A stretch of DNA of 64,000 bases. It comes from Bacteroidota bacterium (lineage in GTDB: Bacteria; Bacteroidota; Bacteroidia; Cytophagales; Cytophagaceae). The stretch lies in contig JAEVZS010000026.1 of assembly GCA_023392125.1 (NCBI GenBank), positions 81,716 through 145,715 on the forward strand, read 5' to 3'. The notes under the pieces are model-generated. The model was not told the DNA's origin, did not search any database, and was given only the letters and a program-made list of their open reading frames with translations. Shown here in pieces: positions 63,401 to 64,000 of the stretch (position 1 is its first letter; every line of letters begins with the position of its first letter). The translations under genes were made by a program, and so were the position numbers.

Positions 63401-64000
63401 ACCGGAAATACAGCGCCGGCGGAAAACTGACTGAAAGCGGACAAAAAAAGTACCTGTACGATGAAGAAGGGAATCTGACTGAAAAAGAGACTCCGGACGG
63501 GTGCTGGAAATATGAATGGGGTGGCAACGGCATGCTTCGTAGTGTCTTGCGCCCCGACGGCAAAAGCGTTATCTTTGAATACGATGCCCTGGGAAGAAGA
63601 ACAGCCAAGATCTTTGACAATACGATCACCCGATGGCTCTGGGACGGAAATACTCCGCTCCATGAGTGGAAGTATACACTGACCGAACGGCCCATATCCG
63701 TACTGAACGAAAATGGCATGCTGGTCAAAGACCGGGAAGAGCCGGTCGAAAATCTCATTACCTGGGTATTTGATGAAGGAAGCTTCAAGCCGGCAGCCAG
63801 AATAGCCGCCCATCAGGCATGTACCATCATCAGCGACTACCTGGGCACACCCAAGGAGGCATACAACCAGAGTGGCGAAAAGGTCTGGGCTTGTGAACTG
63901 GCAGCCTACGGAGAAGTGAAAAGCTGTACTGGTGGTGAAGGCTTTATCCCTTTCCGTTTTCAGGGACAATACCACGATGTGGAAACCGGACTGTATTACA
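60469..64000 (+). CDS. PAAR-Rhs polymorphic toxin, 3'-truncated
   Basis: The frame is open from ATG 60469 (MLLANKHLTLVLG) to the window end (1,177 residues visible). The N-terminus is a PAAR-like tip (about residues 1-160: PIGPLPIPHPFIGLVMDPMD, VMVGGP), then a basic linker (KKAAASLKKTKSKF), then a DUF6531-like block (PVDLIDGRMVYEGTDFEIPG, about 212) and many YD repeats (TYDDRGNL, EYNTEGLP, SYDELGRP). The last visible residues, FRFQGQYHDVETGLYY, are the Rhs core end after which a variable C-terminal toxin normally begins. The toxin and any immunity gene lie downstream. Confidence 0.93.
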   Translation, partial: MLLANKHLTLVLGLDIHIITFPIGPLPIPHPFIGLVMDPMDYIPFVGSTVFINGVPRGISDTSGMLAIMMHIPMGGPFLLAPMIGHESVNFFGSLKVKAEDVALSPSGYMTMTCNDIGIPLSLSPGKKMKPIPSLFLPTSYSIPLPMGKPVMVGGPYAPDLLGILKQLVMSYAFGSILKGAGKLAKKAAASLKKTKSKFTKGLKSIRCRMGFEPVDLIDGRMVYEGTDFEIPGPIPIHWERRWYSDSSYQGPLGHGMHHNYDLALHIYPEEDFCLLILPDGRPATFPHMISEGDSFYNRSEKLSLTYAYSGTYLLKDHETQEVWTFRQVETDLFRPAQLTNPTGLSIGFTYQSGHLTLITDTAGRHVRLHLNKDNLIDKITLTHKNQEKILVSYCYNEAGDLIRITDPLNQSTHMRYSNHLMVAKTDRNGQTFYWEYDGPATGARCIHTWGDGGILEGWIEYGKGKNTVTNSLGHKTIYYYDENSLCTQVTDPDGNHTFHEYTEYMEPYRNIDQEGNITGYTYDDRGNLTGIVQPDGSTVTRIYNEDDRIILSISPGGGSTVRVYNDRGLLHSLENPDGKVTSFEYNTEGLPETIRNNQGHLTKLEYDEDHNLISAILPDKAQTTWTYDPFGLCTGSTDPEKRTKHFSYDELGRPCQIDLPDGNHIQLTYNAYNEVLCARDRDHCVNFTYTPMGSLKSREENGVKIQFHYDTEEQLRYLVNEHGETYRFARNAVGHIIQETGFDGLTRRYLRDRAGKVLKTERPGGRHTTYEYDLNGRIVRAEHSDGSWETYSYNRDGQLIEAVNENSRLVFHRDKNGSILKEEQDGYLIESQYDKSGNRVHIQSSLGADIQLTRNTSGFVEHMIAGRWEAAIHYNALGQETERLAPNVRNRFAYDQAGRVREQKTSGERGRLLRHKQYHWGVNDKLHRIHDLISDTSQVFEYDHFDNLIRSIAGTGDYDNYFRDEVGNIFKNKDHKDRKYSAGGKLTESGQKKYLYDEEGNLTEKETPDGCWKYEWGGNGMLRSVLRPDGKSVIFEYDALGRRTAKIFDNTITRWLWDGNTPLHEWKYTLTERPISVLNENGMLVKDREEPVENLITWVFDEGSFKPAARIAAHQACTIISDYLGTPKEAYNQSGEKVWACELAAYGEVKSCTGGEGFIPFRFQGQYHDVETGLYY

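Noticed and set aside
61501..63975. Long minus-strand open frames of 301, 167 and 311 codons
   Set aside because: They lie antisense to the Rhs gene, which has consistent YD repeats; the open frames are a shadow of its codon use and have no recognisable domains.
1..64000. Search for CRISPR arrays, tRNA genes, rRNA genes and insertion sequences
   Set aside because: No regular direct repeats with spacers, no cloverleaf with conserved T-loop, and no transposase or terminal repeats were noticed by eye; a computed scan could still find weak ones.

Overview
The window looks like a chromosome segment of a Bacteroidota bacterium. The signs are family-level: a type VI secretion locus of the Bacteroidota-only subtype iii (TssN, TssO, TssP and TssR present, no TssJ/TssL/TssM in view), a CcmE with Cys instead of the usual haem-binding His, DUF58/MoxR/SpoIIM gene grouping in a non-sporulating style genome, lipoproteins with Bacteroidota-like leaders, start codons without clear Shine-Dalgarno sequences, and a -7 box of the TAnnTTTG type. 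The order or genus cannot be decided from the sequence alone. No tRNA, rRNA, insertion sequence or CRISPR array was seen.

Positions 1-27,500 are core genome. A 5'-truncated hypothetical gene is followed by a long run on the minus strand. Read in the direction of transcription it holds ccmB-ccmC-ccmD-ccmE-ccmF (cytochrome c maturation), a DUF2520 Rossmann protein, a KdsC-like HAD phosphatase, a UbiA prenyltransferase, purN-purH, and mreB-mreC-mreD-mrdA-rodA (cell elongation). An outer-membrane barrel protein gene and pheS lie on the plus strand and end at a bidirectional terminator. A minus-strand operon then encodes three SurA/parvulin-like periplasmic chaperones followed by a MoxR ATPase. 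Next come a partner-switching module (HATPase kinase, STAS protein, GAF/SpoIIE phosphatase) and guaB.

Positions 27,589-34,479 hold a DUF58, MoxR, DUF4350, DUF4129, membrane-protein and SpoIIM operon with a divergent RDD gene. Positions 34,483-41,882 are a complete thiamine operon under a TPP riboswitch: thiS-thiC-tenI-like-thiD-thiE-thiG-thiH-thiF.

From 42,268 to the window end is a T6SS-iii locus in three transcription units: tssE-tssF (plus); tssN-tssK-tssO-tssO'-tssP-tssR-tssG (minus, envelope and baseplate); and clpV-tssB-tssC-hcp-vgrG-unknown-rhs (plus, sheath, tube, spike and cargo). The last two diverge from a 389-bp control region that holds a 41-bp dyad and a terminator-like hairpin just before clpV. 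The Rhs gene carries an N-terminal PAAR-like tip and runs off the window at the end of its Rhs core, so its toxin domain is not visible. A 451-residue protein of unrecognised family sits between vgrG and rhs, where effector adaptors usually sit; it is the most attractive unknown in the window.
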